Shown here: piece by piece, positions 1-8,519 of the stretch
Position numbering within the stretch: position 1 is the stretch's first letter
Layout: each line of letters opens with the position of its first letter
Assembly: GCF_014353015.1 (NCBI RefSeq)
Contig: NZ_CP060704.1
Span: 4,861,001-4,925,000, forward strand
Source: Chitinimonas koreensis
Lineage (GTDB): Bacteria; Pseudomonadota; Gammaproteobacteria; Burkholderiales; Chitinimonadaceae
Length of the DNA: 64,000 nt
Direction of reading: 5' to 3'
Translations under genes and position numbers: made by a program
The notes under the pieces: generated by a model
Told to the model about the DNA's origin: nothing
Database searches by the model: none
What the model saw: the letters and a program-made list of their open reading frames with translations, nothing else

Positions 1-285
1 CGACGAGCCCTTGGGCGAGGCGAACTGCGGCCCGACCGTCAGCACCAGGTGATCGAAATCGCCGATACGGCCGAACAGCGCGTCGAGGCTGGCGCGCTCG
101 GTCACATCGACGTGTTCGGCCCGCGCGCCGAGCCCGGCCGCCGCCGCGGCCAGCCGCTCGCCCTCGCGGCCGGCGACGATCACCGCGGCGCCGTCGGCAC
201 GGGCGGCGGCGGCCACCGCGCGGCCGATGCCGCTGCCGCCGCCGATGACGACGACGGTCTGTTCGCTGAGGGTGGATCGGGTCAT
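1..285 (-). CDS. SDR-family oxidoreductase (3' end beyond window)
   Basis: Minus-strand reading from an ATG at 283-285 gives 95 residues that run off the left edge. The N-terminus holds a Rossmann dinucleotide-binding loop (VVVIGGGSGIGRA, about residues 11-23), a later GRE segment and a D-V-T stretch, as in short-chain dehydrogenases/reductases that bind NAD(P)H. An AGGAGC Shine-Dalgarno lies 6 nt upstream. The catalytic Tyr-x-x-x-Lys would lie outside the window, so substrate and activity cannot be judged. It diverges from the LysR gene starting at 386, the usual arrangement of a LysR regulator and its target, so control by that regulator is a reasonable inference. Confidence 0.8.
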   Translation of the reverse strand, partial: MTRSTLSEQTVVVIGGGSGIGRAVAAAARADGAAVIVAGREGERLAAAAAGLGARAEHVDVTERASLDALFGRIGDFDHLVLTVGPQFASPKGSS

Positions 286-385
286 GGCGCTGCTCCTTGC
301 GGGTTGGAATGCGGCCATTGTCCGCAACCGAACACGGCGCGATAATCCGGTCGATATTTGTTTATTCATCAATCCATATTTGACA

Positions 386-1300
386 ATGATCGCGCTCGAC
401 GACCTGCGCCTGCTGATCCGCATCGAGGAACTGGGCAATCTGTCGGCCGCCGCGCGCCAGCTCGGCTGGCTGCCGGCCTCGGCCAGCGCCGCGCTCAAGC
501 GGGTCGAGGGCGAGCTCGGCGCGCGGCTGTTCGAACGCACCACCCGCAGCATGCGGGCGAGCCCGGCCGGCCGGCATTACCTGGCCGCCTGCCGCGAGGC
601 GCTGGCGGCGCTCGAAGCCGGCGCCGAAGGGCTGGCGCAGGACCGCGCCGCGCTGGCCGGCACGGTGCGCATCGCCGCGCCGAGCGACCTCGGCCGCACC
701 TTGCTGCGCGACTGGCTCGACCAGTTGCAGGCCGCCCATCCGCAGCTGCGCGTCACGGTGCGGCTCGGCGACCAGCTGAGCGACCTGCTGCGCGACGACG
801 TCGACTTCGCGCTGCGCTACGGCCAGCTGGCCGATTCGGCGCTGCTGCGGCGGCCGCTGGCGAACGTGCGGCGGCTGGTGGTCGGCGCGCCGGCTTACTT
901 CGCCCGCCGCGGCCGGCCCGCCTCGCCGGCCGAGCTGGCCGATCACAACTGCCTGGTGCTGCTGCGCGGCGATGCGGCGATCGACGGCTGGACGCTGCTG
1001 GCCGACGGCCGCGAGACGGTGGTGAACGTCGCCGGCGATCGCCAGTCCGACGACGGCGCGCTGCTGCGCGACTGGGCGCTGGCCGGCCACGGCCTCTGCT
1101 ACAAGAGCTGGTTCGACGTGGCCGGGGACGTCGCCGCCGGCCGGCTGGAGGCGGCGCTGCCGGCCGCCAGCGCGCCCGAGGTCTCGCTGCAGCTGGTGAG
1201 CCTGGCGCGCCGCCACCGGCCGCGCCGGCTCGAAGCCTGCGCCGACTTCCTGGCCGAGCGCTGCGCCGAGTTCGCGGCGCGGCATCCGTTCCCGGCATAG
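386..1300 (+). CDS. LysR-family transcriptional regulator
   Basis: 304 residues, the normal length for the family. The N-terminal winged HTH (about residues 3-62: LDDLRLLIRIEELGNLSAAA, then the S-A-S-A-A-L-K-R-V-E-G-E-L-G recognition region and LFERTTR wing) is followed by a LysR substrate-binding domain (about 90-295). The frame is open further upstream, but the ATG at 386 starts exactly where LysR proteins start, just after an AT-rich stretch (about 350-385) that would suit the shared promoter with the divergent SDR gene. The inducer is unknown. It resembles the CrgA/DsdC-like group that regulates neighbouring oxidoreductases. Confidence 0.9.
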   Translation: MIALDDLRLLIRIEELGNLSAAARQLGWLPASASAALKRVEGELGARLFERTTRSMRASPAGRHYLAACREALAALEAGAEGLAQDRAALAGTVRIAAPSDLGRTLLRDWLDQLQAAHPQLRVTVRLGDQLSDLLRDDVDFALRYGQLADSALLRRPLANVRRLVVGAPAYFARRGRPASPAELADHNCLVLLRGDAAIDGWTLLADGRETVVNVAGDRQSDDGALLRDWALAGHGLCYKSWFDVAGDVAAGRLEAALPAASAPEVSLQLVSLARRHRPRRLEACADFLAERCAEFAARHPFPA

Positions 1301-1324
1301 CCGGGGCGGGTTCCAGGGCGGCGG

Positions 1325-1413
1325 CAGGTCGGAAGCCAGGGCCTGCCGCGCGCACCGGGCATTCCGACGGCGATCTCGGCCAAGGACGCTGCCGGAATGA
1401 ATTCCGATCTACA
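1325..1413. repeat. Dispersed palindromic repeat, family B (AGGTCGG type)
   Basis: Contains the family B pattern: a short palindrome (gcattccgac), a cgacggcgatct linker, then ccggaatgaattccgatctac. Related copies lie at 4599, 8395, 24281, 24345, 32328 and 56613. The gap 1301-1542 holds little else. Confidence 0.6.
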
Positions 1414-1542
1414 TTTTCAGGGCGCTCCCCCACTCCATCGGCCTGCCGGCGGCGTCACCCCATCGGCGGCGCTGCCGGAAATCGAATTCCGTCCCGCATC
1501 CGGTCACTGAACCACCCGATCCAACCACCTGGAATTCCCGCC

Positions 1543-2577
1543 ATGCACACCACCCAGCTCGGCCGCAGCGACCTGCGCGTCTCGCGCCTCTGCCTCGGCA
1601 CCATGACCTTCGGCGAGCAGAACAGCGAGGCCGAATCGCATCGCCTGCTCGATCTCGCCCGCGACCGCGGCATCGACTTCGTCGACGTCGCCGAGATGTA
1701 CCCGGTGCCGGCCCGCGCCGAGACCCAGGGCCTGAGCGAGGCCTATGTCGGCAGCTGGCTGGCGCGCCAGCCGCGCGACAAGGTGATCGTCGCCAGCAAG
1801 GTGGCCGGCCCCGGCCGCGGCCTGCGCTGGCTGCGCGACCCGCTGACCTGCGACGGCGGCCAGATCGCCGCGGCGCTCGAAGCGAGCCTGCGCCGGCTGC
1901 GCACCGACTACATCGACCTGTACCAGATCCACTGGCCGGCCCGCAGCGTGCCGATGTTCGGCGCCAGCCAGTACGAGCCGGCCGACGAAAGCGGCCGGCC
2001 CGGCATCCACGAGCAGCTCGAAGCGCTCGGCCGGCTGGTGGCGGCCGGCAAGATCCGCTACGTCGGCGTGTCCAACGAGACGCCGTGGGGGGTGTCGGAA
2101 TTCGTCCGGCTGGCCGATCTGCATGGCCTGCCGCGCATCGCCAGCATCCAGAACGCGTTCAGCCTGGTGAACCGGACTTTCGAGAACGGCCTGGCCGAGA
2201 CCTGCCACCGCGAGCAGGTGAGCCTGCTCGGCTACAGCGCGCTGGCCTTCGGCCACCTGAGCGGCAAATACCTCGACGACCCGCAGGCGGACGGCCGGGT
2301 GCGGCGTTTTCCCGCCTTCGGCCAGCGCTACACCAAGGAATACCTGGCGCCGGCGGTGGCGGCCTATGTGCAGCTGGCGCGCGAGCATGGCCTCGCGCCC
2401 GCGCAGATGGCGCTGGCCTGGGTGGCGAACCGCTGGTACATGGGCAGCCTGATCCTCGGCGCGACCACGGCGGCGCAGCTGGAGGAGAACATCGCGGGGG
2501 CGGAGCTGAAGCTGTCGGACGAGGTGATGGCGGGGATCGAGGCGATCCATCGGCGCTGGCCGAATCCGGCGCCGTGA
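1543..2577 (+). CDS. tas: Tas-type NADP(H)-dependent aldo-keto reductase
   Basis: 344 residues, nearly the same length as E. coli Tas (346), which it resembles throughout. Shared blocks include LGTMTFGEQNSEAE (about 18-31), DVAEMYPVPARAETQG (about 51-66), ASKVAGPGR (about 83-91), DLYQIHW (about 125-131), GVSNETPWGV (about 174-183) and the C-terminal LGATTAAQL. The aldo-keto reductase tetrad is visible (Asp of DVAEMY, Tyr of that segment, Lys of ASK, His of QIHW). The expected fold is a TIM barrel that reduces carbonyls with NADPH; Tas has no firmly known physiological substrate. The ATG at 1543 is the start matching the family. It is monocistronic, with a terminator at 2622. Confidence 0.92.
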   Translation: MHTTQLGRSDLRVSRLCLGTMTFGEQNSEAESHRLLDLARDRGIDFVDVAEMYPVPARAETQGLSEAYVGSWLARQPRDKVIVASKVAGPGRGLRWLRDPLTCDGGQIAAALEASLRRLRTDYIDLYQIHWPARSVPMFGASQYEPADESGRPGIHEQLEALGRLVAAGKIRYVGVSNETPWGVSEFVRLADLHGLPRIASIQNAFSLVNRTFENGLAETCHREQVSLLGYSALAFGHLSGKYLDDPQADGRVRRFPAFGQRYTKEYLAPAVAAYVQLAREHGLAPAQMALAWVANRWYMGSLILGATTAAQLEENIAGAELKLSDEVMAGIEAIHRRWPNPAP

Positions 2578-2621
2578 GGCGGTTTGCCGACTCCGCCCGA
2601 TTGGCGTCGAACTCATGCGAC

Positions 2622-2644
2622 AACCGTGATGACCACGGTTTTTT
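2622..2644 (+). terminator. Rho-independent terminator after tas
   Basis: Seven-bp stem AACCGTG/CACGGTT (2622-2628 with 2634-2640), 5-nt loop, then a run of six T (2639-2644). It lies 45 bp after the tas stop codon. Confidence 0.75.
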
Positions 2645-2649
2645 AAGCC

Positions 2650-2806
2650 CCGCTCCCTCCGGGAGAGGCACCCATTCCTGCGCAGCAGGAATGGGGAGGC
2701 GAGGGAGCGGCGGTTCAGGCAAACACTGCCGGCTCAAGGATGACGACGGTCAGCTATCACTCAACCGCCGCTCCCTCACCCTGCCCTCTCCCGGAGGAAG
2801 AGGGTG
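2650..2806. repeat. Dispersed repeat, family C (CCCTCTCCCGG type)
   Basis: Inverted arms around cgctccctccgggagagg and ccctcaccctgccctctcccggagg, with an inner hairpin (cccattcctg/caggaatggg). It fills most of the gap 2578-2882 between tas and the convergent methyltransferase. Related copies are at 12559, 59508, 61963 and 62191. Confidence 0.7.
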
Positions 2807-2882
2807 GGCCGCGTCACCTTCATACGGCACAGCAGAACGATTGCCGTATGAGATGGAGATCGATCAGGCCCAAGCCGATACT

Positions 2883-3590
2883 TCAATCGCGCCCCGCCTC
2901 GACGTAAAGGCTCTCCTGCTGCCGCATCGCCTGGTCGAGCGCCGCCAGCGCCGGATCGCCGCCTTCGCGGAACGCCCGCCGCACGATGCCGCCGGCCGGG
3001 AAGCCGGCCTGGCGCAGGGCGTGGGTGAGTTCGTCGAAGTCGTAGATCCAGCAATGCCCCCAGTAGAAGAACAGCTGGTTGAACATGAAGCTGCGCCGCG
3101 TCGGCACGTTGCGCGAGCCGTGTTCGGTCAGGTAGCGGTGCTGGGCCTGGAACAGCGTCTGCTCGGGATCGAGATAGCCGGCGATGTAGCGCGCCAGGTC
3201 CGGCGTGCTGATGCGGATGGTGCCGCCGGACCGCAGCAGCCGGCGCATCTCGGCCAGCCAGCGCAGGCCCTCGGGCCAGGGCAGGTGTTCGATGAAATGC
3301 TCGCTGTAGATCCAGCGCAGGCTGCCGTCGGGCAGCGGGAAAGGCTGGGCGGCGTCGTGCTGCAGGTAGTAGCGGTCGGCGCCGACACGGCACAGCCGGC
3401 CCGGCGCGCTGACGGCACCGTTGCTGCCCACCAGCTGCATCGCGTCGGTATTGAGCCAGCCCGCCTGCAGGTTGACGCCCGAGCCGCAGTGCAGGCCGGC
3501 CACCGGGTGGGCCGCCAGCCAGGCGGCGACCGCCTGCGGGCCGTCGGCCAGCGTGGCGATCTCGAGCGGAACGGCGACGCTATCGCTCAT
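2883..3590 (-). CDS. SAM-dependent methyltransferase of glycan cluster
   Basis: 235 residues. The opening LHCGSGVNLQAGWLNTD segment (about 33-49) is a SAM-binding variant common in predicted methyltransferases of polysaccharide clusters. It is followed by a DGSLRWIYSEHFIEHLPW segment (about 88-105) and an LLRSGGTIRISTPDLARY motif (about 117-134), typical of the Methyltransf_11 fold. The likely role is O-methylation of a sugar or another tailoring step; the acceptor is unknown. Its start is 1 bp from the stop of the upstream gene (TGA at 3592-3594), so the two are translationally linked. Last gene of the minus-strand cluster. Confidence 0.8.
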   Translation of the reverse strand: MSDSVAVPLEIATLADGPQAVAAWLAAHPVAGLHCGSGVNLQAGWLNTDAMQLVGSNGAVSAPGRLCRVGADRYYLQHDAAQPFPLPDGSLRWIYSEHFIEHLPWPEGLRWLAEMRRLLRSGGTIRISTPDLARYIAGYLDPEQTLFQAQHRYLTEHGSRNVPTRRSFMFNQLFFYWGHCWIYDFDELTHALRQAGFPAGGIVRRAFREGGDPALAALDQAMRQQESLYVEAGRD

Positions 3591-3591
3591 C

Positions 3592-4515
3592 TCAGGCTCC
3601 TTCCGTGGCGGCCAGCCACTGCGCCAGCGCCTGCCGGCCGCGCGCGGCCAGCTCGCGCTTCTTCGCTTGCCACCATTGGTAGACCTCTCTTTGCAATGCC
3701 TCGATACGCGCCGGCTCCTCGGCGCGCTGGCGGCGGAATTCGGCCAGCATCGCCGGCAGCTCGGACCAGTCGTCCAGCAGCGGGAACGGCACGCCGCCCA
3801 TCGCCGCGGCGTCGAGCAGGAAGGCGTGCGGCCGGCTGATCGGGATGCAGCCCAGTTCCAGCGCGTCGTACAGCCGCAGCGTCTCCGGCGCGTTGCCGGC
3901 CGGGCACGGCGCGAACACGCAGTCTTCCATCATCGCGGCGTACATGCCGGGCTGCCAGCCGCGCGAGAAGCCGGCAGTGGCGTACAGCACGCAGTCGCCG
4001 CCGCACTCGGCGCCGGCCGCGGCGAAGTCGGCCCGCTCGTTGCCGTGCGCCGCGCCGTTGTCGAGCCAGCCGATGAAGGCCGCCAGGTTGCGCCGCAACG
4101 CCACCGGCTTGAGGCTGTCGGCCCGGCGCGGGCCGATGCCGGTGCGGTAGCCGAACGGCACCCATACGGTCGGCACCCGGCTCAGCGCGTCGGCGTGCGC
4201 CTCGGGCGTGTAGTAGGGCCGCAGCACCAGTTCGACGTGGGCATAGGCATCGCGCGCGTCGCTGCAGTGCTCGTCGCCCAGGTGCAACAGGGCGACGCGG
4301 TGGCCGCGCTGCTTGAGCCGCTCGAGCTGGCCCCACCACTCGTCGCGCAGCGACACCAGCAGCATGCGCGGCGGCGCGAGGAAGGGCTGGCCCTCGTGGG
4401 CGACCTGCACCGACAGCCGCCAGCGCGGATCGGCCAGCAGCGTGTCGTGGACGAAATGGCTTTCCAGCACGTAGTTGAGCGTGCGGGCGTTCCAGGCGAC
4501 GTCGAGGGTCTGCAT
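3592..4515 (-). CDS. Exostosin-like glycosyltransferase
   Basis: 307 residues from the ATG at 4513-4515, preceded by AAGGA 7 nt upstream. The frame stays open to 4740 only because it reads a dispersed repeat, so the longer start is rejected. The C-terminal half has the exostosin/GT47-type signature FAPCPAGNAPETLRLYDALE (about 218-237) followed by LGCIPIS, where the conserved Glu contacts the nucleotide sugar in that family. The N-terminal half has RMLLVSLRDEWWGQLERL-like segments typical of GT-B folds. Cytoplasmic, no membrane segment. The donor is not predictable; UDP-xylose is one candidate because a UXS gene lies immediately upstream. Confidence 0.72.
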   Translation of the reverse strand: MQTLDVAWNARTLNYVLESHFVHDTLLADPRWRLSVQVAHEGQPFLAPPRMLLVSLRDEWWGQLERLKQRGHRVALLHLGDEHCSDARDAYAHVELVLRPYYTPEAHADALSRVPTVWVPFGYRTGIGPRRADSLKPVALRRNLAAFIGWLDNGAAHGNERADFAAAGAECGGDCVLYATAGFSRGWQPGMYAAMMEDCVFAPCPAGNAPETLRLYDALELGCIPISRPHAFLLDAAAMGGVPFPLLDDWSELPAMLAEFRRQRAEEPARIEALQREVYQWWQAKKRELAARGRQALAQWLAATEGA

Positions 4516-4598
4516 CACGGTCCTTCGTAGAACTCTTGCTGGTTCGGGCGCGGCCGGCGTGGTGGCTGCCATGTCCATCGATCGGCTACCCGCCCCGC

Positions 4599-4664
4599 AG
4601 GTCGGGCTATACGCCCGACGGCGACTTCGTTCGACAGCGCTGCCGGGCGTAAGGCCCGGCCTAC
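4599..4664. repeat. Dispersed palindromic repeat, family B
   Basis: caggtcgggctatacgccc ... gggcgtaaggcccggcctac: two palindromes in inverted orientation separated by a cgacggcgac linker. Confidence 0.7.
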
Positions 4665-4693
4665 GGCGGCGGCACGGTCGACGGCACGGTGGT

Positions 4694-4762
4694 GTAGGAG
4701 CGGTTTCAGCCGCGAATCGCGATCGTGCCCGCCCGGCCATTCGCGGCTGAAGCCGCTCCTAC
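4694..4762. repeat. Dispersed palindromic repeat, family A (GTAGGAGCGG type)
   Basis: gtaggagcggtttcagccgc ... gcggctgaagccgctcctac: each arm is itself a palindrome and the two arms are inverted, so the unit can form a large hairpin. The pattern resembles REP/BIME elements of other proteobacteria. Confidence 0.8.
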
Positions 4763-4776
4763 GGGGACTGCGGCAT

Positions 4777-5724
4777 TCAGCTGGCCAGCAGCTTGCGGAA
4801 ATACGCGATGGTCTCGCGCAGGCCGTCTTCCAGCGCCACCGTCGGCTGCCAGCCGAGCGCGGACTGGGCCAGCGCGATGTCGGGCTTGCGCTGCTTCGGA
4901 TCGTCGGCCGGCAGCGGCTTGTGGACCAGCTTCGAGGCGCCGCCGACCTGCTTGAGGACCAGCTCGGCCAGCTCCAGCATGGTGAATTCGCCGGGGTTGC
5001 CGATGTTGACCGGGCCGGTGAAGCCGGCCGGGCTGTCCATCAGCCGCAGCATGCCCTCGATCAGGTCGTCGACGTAGCAGAACGAGCGCGTCTGGCTGCC
5101 GTCGCCGTAGATGGTCAGGTCCTCGCCCTTGAGCGCCTGCACGATGAAGTTGCTGACCACCCGGCCGTCGTTCGGATGCATGCGCGGGCCATAGGTATTG
5201 AAGATGCGCATCACCTTGATGTCGACGCGGTGCTGGCGGTGGTAGTCGAAGAACAGCGTCTCGGCGCAGCGCTTGCCCTCGTCGTAGCACGAGCGGATGC
5301 CGATCGGATTGACCCGGCCCCAGTAGCCCTCGGGCTGCGGATGCACCTCGGGATCGCCGTAGACCTCGCTGGTCGAGGCCTGCAGGATGCGCGCACCGGT
5401 GCGCTTGGCGAGGCCCAGCATGTTGATGGCGCCGTGCACGCTGGTCTTGGTGGTCTGCACCGGGTCGTACTGGTAGTGCACCGGGCTGGCCGGGCAGGCC
5501 AGGTTGAAGATGCGGTCGACCTCGACGAACAGCGGGAAGGTGACGTCGTGCCGCATCAGCTCGAAATGCGGCTGGCCGATCAGGTGGGCGACGTTGCGCT
5601 TGGAGCCGGTGAAGAAGTTGTCGACGCACAGCACGTCGCGGCCGGAGGCGACCAGCCGGTCGCACAGGTGGGAGCCGAGGAAGCCGGCGCCGCCGGTGAC
5701 CAGGATTCTTGGATCGTCCATCAT
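4777..5724 (-). CDS. UDP-glucuronate decarboxylase (UDP-xylose synthase)
   Basis: 315 residues of an extended SDR. It has the NAD-binding TGGAGFLGSHLCDRL (about 9-23), the DNFFTGSKRN segment that marks UXS proteins (about 35-44), STSEVYGDP (about 118-126), the catalytic Tyr-x-x-x-Lys in SCYDEGKR (about 146-153) and the RIFNTYGPRMHPNDGRVV block (about 175-192). UXS enzymes convert UDP-glucuronate to UDP-xylose through a 4-keto intermediate in the cytoplasm. Two adjacent ATGs at 5719-5724 compete, and an AGGGAAG Shine-Dalgarno upstream fits either. Located inside the glycan cluster, it probably supplies a pentose donor to neighbouring glycosyltransferases. Confidence 0.9.
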   Translation of the reverse strand: MMDDPRILVTGGAGFLGSHLCDRLVASGRDVLCVDNFFTGSKRNVAHLIGQPHFELMRHDVTFPLFVEVDRIFNLACPASPVHYQYDPVQTTKTSVHGAINMLGLAKRTGARILQASTSEVYGDPEVHPQPEGYWGRVNPIGIRSCYDEGKRCAETLFFDYHRQHRVDIKVMRIFNTYGPRMHPNDGRVVSNFIVQALKGEDLTIYGDGSQTRSFCYVDDLIEGMLRLMDSPAGFTGPVNIGNPGEFTMLELAELVLKQVGGASKLVHKPLPADDPKQRKPDIALAQSALGWQPTVALEDGLRETIAYFRKLLAS

Positions 5725-5848
5725 GATTGTTCTTCCCTTTTCGTCTCGTCCTTCGGAAATCCGTTTGTCTTGCCGGACCGGTATGCCGTCGTGCGATCGA
5801 CCTGTCCCGACAACCGCCGGGGCCGCGCCAGGTAGGTCGGGGAGCGCC

Positions 5849-5920
5849 GTAGCAGCGGCTTCAGCCGCGAATGGCCGCAGCGCCGCCCCACCGGGTTCGC
5901 GGCTGAAGCCGCTCCTGCAG
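5849..5920. repeat. Dispersed palindromic repeat, family A
   Basis: gtagcagcggcttcagccgc ... gcggctgaagccgctcctgc, an inverted pair of arms between the UXS gene and the next glycosyltransferase. Confidence 0.75.
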
Positions 5921-5933
5921 GTCCTGTCCCGCC

Positions 5934-6830
5934 TCAGCCGAAACGCAGCCCGACGATGCGTTCGAACAGTTTTTCCATGCCGGCGAAATGCAGGAACCAG
6001 GCGTTGTTGTGGAACTGCACGTTGAACGCCAGCTGGAACAGCTCCCACGGCACCTCGCCGCCGGCGTCGAGCAGCGGCGGGTAATACAGCGCGCAGGCCT
6101 CGTAGAAGATCCAGTTGTAGCGCGGGCTGATCGGATGCAGCCAGCCCTCGTCGAGCAGGATCGCCGACAGCGGGTGCTGCTCGTAGCAGCGCGTGCGCTG
6201 CACGTGGGCGTAGGCGCGCTCCAGCAGCGCGCGGTGCGGTCCGGGCTCGAGCACCAGCACGCCGGTCTGCACGATGCGGGTGGCCGGCGTGTCGAGCTGC
6301 TCGAACTGGCGGTAGATGAAGCGGTGGTAGTCGTCCCAGGCGGTCTCGACCGCATCGAGGCTGGCCGCCAGCGCGGCGCGATCGAGCGGCGGGCGCAGGC
6401 CCTCGGGCGTGCGTTCGAGCCGGATATGGTGCTCGGCCGGCGAATGCTGGGCGTAGTTGAGCGTGCCGCCGACGCGGCCCGGCGGCACCGCGGCGGCGAT
6501 CGGCGGCGCGGCCGGGTTGATGACGATGTCGGCGTCGACCCAGACGATGCGGCGGTAGGCGGCCGACCACGGCTGCGACAGGATCAGGCACTTCTGCCAG
6601 GCCACCGAGCGCGCCTGCGCCTCGGGGCTGGTGTCGAGCGGATGGGCGATGGCGACGATGTCGTAGCCGTGGCGCTCGGCGTAGCGCTCCCAGCTCTGCC
6701 GCGCCACCTGCTGCCAGCCGCGCAGGTAGCGCTCGCCGACCGCCAGCGTGACCAGCGCGACCTCGGCGGTCGACGCAGCGGCGCCCGGCACGAAAGCCTG
6801 GCCGGCATGTTCGAGCAGGTGGACCGTCAT
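5934..6830 (-). CDS. GT34-like glycosyltransferase (GMA12/MNN10-type)
   Basis: 298 residues from the ATG at 6828-6830, which overlaps the upstream stop as ATGA. The N-terminal half reads like a GT-A nucleotide-sugar transferase: VTLAVGERYLRGW (about 26-38), a WQKCLIL segment (about 80) and IVWVDADIVIN (about 97-107), whose D-x-D should bind the metal and nucleotide sugar. The C-terminal part ends in NAWFLHFAGMEKLFER, a placement reminiscent of the GMA12/MNN10 family. The donor could be UDP-xylose or UDP-galactose. No signal peptide or membrane segment is seen, so it is cytoplasmic. Frames running further upstream are shadows. Confidence 0.7.
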   Translation of the reverse strand: MTVHLLEHAGQAFVPGAAASTAEVALVTLAVGERYLRGWQQVARQSWERYAERHGYDIVAIAHPLDTSPEAQARSVAWQKCLILSQPWSAAYRRIVWVDADIVINPAAPPIAAAVPPGRVGGTLNYAQHSPAEHHIRLERTPEGLRPPLDRAALAASLDAVETAWDDYHRFIYRQFEQLDTPATRIVQTGVLVLEPGPHRALLERAYAHVQRTRCYEQHPLSAILLDEGWLHPISPRYNWIFYEACALYYPPLLDAGGEVPWELFQLAFNVQFHNNAWFLHFAGMEKLFERIVGLRFG

Positions 6831-7597
6831 GGCTGCGCCCAGGCCACCAGCCAGCTCATGGTCTCGGGCCGGCCCTCGGTCACCGCCAGCCAGCGGTCGG
6901 CGCTGGGCAGCGTGCGCAGCCAGGTGTCGCGGTTCGGGTCGCGCGGGCCTTCCTCGATGCGCTCCAGCCGGTGGCTGGCCGCCAGCCGCTCGATCAGCAG
7001 CGGGGTGATGCTGCGGTTGGCGAAGTCGTGGCACTCGACCACGATGTCGCACTGCGCCAGCGCCGGCAGCCGCGCCGGGTCGAGCAGCTCCATCTCGCCG
7101 CCCTCGCAGTCCATCACCAAGAGCGTCGGCCCAGGGCCGGCGATGGCGGCGCCGAGGCCGGCCAGGTCGCAGGCGCCGGCCACCCGCAGCCGGCCGGCCA
7201 CGCCGTTGCGCTCGGCGGCGGCGCGGCAGATCGCCTGCGCGCGCTCGTTCATCTCGAAGGCGATCACCTCGGCCTGCGCCAGCTTGAGCGCCAGGCCGAT
7301 GGCGTAATAGCCCTCGGCCGCGCCGACGTTGACCACCCGGCGATGTTCGCGCCGCAGCAGCCGTTCGAACACGCCATGCAGCTCGGCCTCGTAGCAGCCC
7401 AAGAGCTTGGGCAGCTTGTCGCCGTCGCCCCAGGCGACCTCGGCCAGCAACTGCATGCCGAGGAAGGGGCCGGTCTGCACCACGCCGCCGGTCAGGTCGA
7501 AATAGTGCTCGGTCATTTCCAGCCGGCGCAGCGCGTTGGCCAGGCCGCGCGTCTGCGCCATGGCGTTGCGGTGGGCCTGTTCGAGGTCGGGTTTCAT
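6827..7597 (-). CDS. FkbM-like SAM-dependent methyltransferase
   Basis: 256 residues. SAM-binding motif I is VVNVGAAEGYYAIGLALKL (about 88-106), followed by the acidic VIAFEMN (about 111-117) and motif IV-like LLVMDCEGGEMELLDP (about 157-172), the D-C/V-E-G signature of FkbM-type O-methyltransferases. Such proteins methylate hydroxyls of sugars and glycolipids. Start and stop both overlap neighbours as ATGA (7594-7597 and 6827-6830), indicating tight translational coupling in one operon. Confidence 0.78.
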   Translation of the reverse strand: MKPDLEQAHRNAMAQTRGLANALRRLEMTEHYFDLTGGVVQTGPFLGMQLLAEVAWGDGDKLPKLLGCYEAELHGVFERLLRREHRRVVNVGAAEGYYAIGLALKLAQAEVIAFEMNERAQAICRAAAERNGVAGRLRVAGACDLAGLGAAIAGPGPTLLVMDCEGGEMELLDPARLPALAQCDIVVECHDFANRSITPLLIERLAASHRLERIEEGPRDPNRDTWLRTLPSADRWLAVTEGRPETMSWLVAWAQP

Positions 7598-8238
7598 GCG
7601 GGCTCCGCGCGGCGCCGGTAGACGCCGATGAAGGTGTTGCTGGAGATGTGCTCGCTGCTGGCGTCGACCGGCAGCCGGCCGAGCGCCTCGACCTCGAAGC
7701 GGGCGGCCAGCGCGGCCGCCACGTCGAAGCCGTCGTCGACCCAGCCGCGGTCGGTCGGCACCGCGCGGCGGTTGTTGTTGACCACCATCAGCCGGCCGCC
7801 GGGCTTGAGCGCGGCGTGCAACCGCTCGATCTCGCCGGCCGGGTCGAACACGTGCTGGATGATCCAGCAGGCCACCGCGCCGTCGAAGCGCAGGCCGTCG
7901 GCCAGCAGCGCCTGGAAGAAGCCCGGCGCGCAGGCGGCGAAGCGGTCGTGCTCGACATAGCCGGGCGCCAGCTGGCGCATCTCGCGGCTGAGGTCGACGC
8001 CGAGCACCCGGCCGGCCGGCCGCGCGTCGAGCCAAGCCTTGGCGAGGCGGCCGACGCCGCAGCCGAAGTCGAGCACGAAGCCGTGCTCGGGGAAGGCGGC
8101 CACCATCTGGTCGCGCAGCCACGGCGTCTCGCTGGCCCAGCGGCTGTCGGTATCGAGCCCGCGCTCGGGCGTGAGGATGATGCGGCGCGCTTCCTCGAGG
8201 TTGTTCACGTGGAAGACGGCGTCGGAATAGATGGCCAT
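7594..8238 (-). CDS. Class I SAM-dependent methyltransferase
   Basis: 214 residues with motif I VLDFGCGVGRLAKAWLDARP (about 54-73), the acidic VLGVDLSREM (about 78-87), the DGAVACWIIQHVFDP segment (about 117-131) and the post-motif LKPGGRLMVVNNNRRA (about 143-158). Typical Methyltransf_11/25 fold. Its start at 8236-8238 opens a run of three overlapping genes down to 5934. The substrate is probably a glycan intermediate or a lipid-linked sugar. Confidence 0.78.
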   Translation of the reverse strand: MAIYSDAVFHVNNLEEARRIILTPERGLDTDSRWASETPWLRDQMVAAFPEHGFVLDFGCGVGRLAKAWLDARPAGRVLGVDLSREMRQLAPGYVEHDRFAACAPGFFQALLADGLRFDGAVACWIIQHVFDPAGEIERLHAALKPGGRLMVVNNNRRAVPTDRGWVDDGFDVAAALAARFEVEALGRLPVDASSEHISSNTFIGVYRRRAEPA

Positions 8239-8315
8239 GAGGACGGACTCCTAGCGGGCCGCTTGGGCGACGGGTGAAGGGGAACGGGGCATGCCGGCCC
8301 GGGCTGCAAGACTCC

Positions 8316-8384
8316 GTAGCAGCGGTTTCAGCCGCGAACGGCGATTCGCGCTACGCCCGGCATTCGCGGCTGAAACCGCTCCGA
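8316..8384. repeat. Dispersed palindromic repeat, family A
   Basis: gtagcagcggtttcagccgc ... gcggctgaaaccgctccgac; followed within 10 bp by a family B element. Together they fill most of the gap 8239-8519. Confidence 0.75.
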
Positions 8385-8394
8385 CGAAAACCGG

Positions 8395-8460
8395 CAGGTC
8401 GGACTTCAGTCCGACCGCGCCGTTGCCGGAGATCGCCGTCGGATTGAAATCCGACCTACG
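8395..8460. repeat. Dispersed palindromic repeat, family B
   Basis: caggtcggacttcagtccga ... gtcggattgaaatccgacct with a gccggagatcgcc linker; inverted pair. Confidence 0.75.
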
Positions 8461-8519
8461 GAACGTGCCACAGCCTGCGCTGTTCGGATGGAAACGGGCG
8501 TCGATACGCGTAGTCACGC

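Noticed and set aside
227..385. Earlier start for the LysR regulator
   Set aside because: It would overlap the divergent SDR gene and add non-homologous residues before the HTH.
286..385. LysR binding box between SDR and LysR genes
   Set aside because: Several T-N11-A matches exist by chance in the AT-rich part and none is a convincing dyad.
4515..4740. N-terminal extension of the exostosin-like gene
   Set aside because: The extra sequence is a translated family A/B repeat and the ATG at 4515 has a good Shine-Dalgarno.
5724..6591. N-terminal extension of the UXS gene
   Set aside because: It is the out-of-frame shadow of the next glycosyltransferase plus a repeat.
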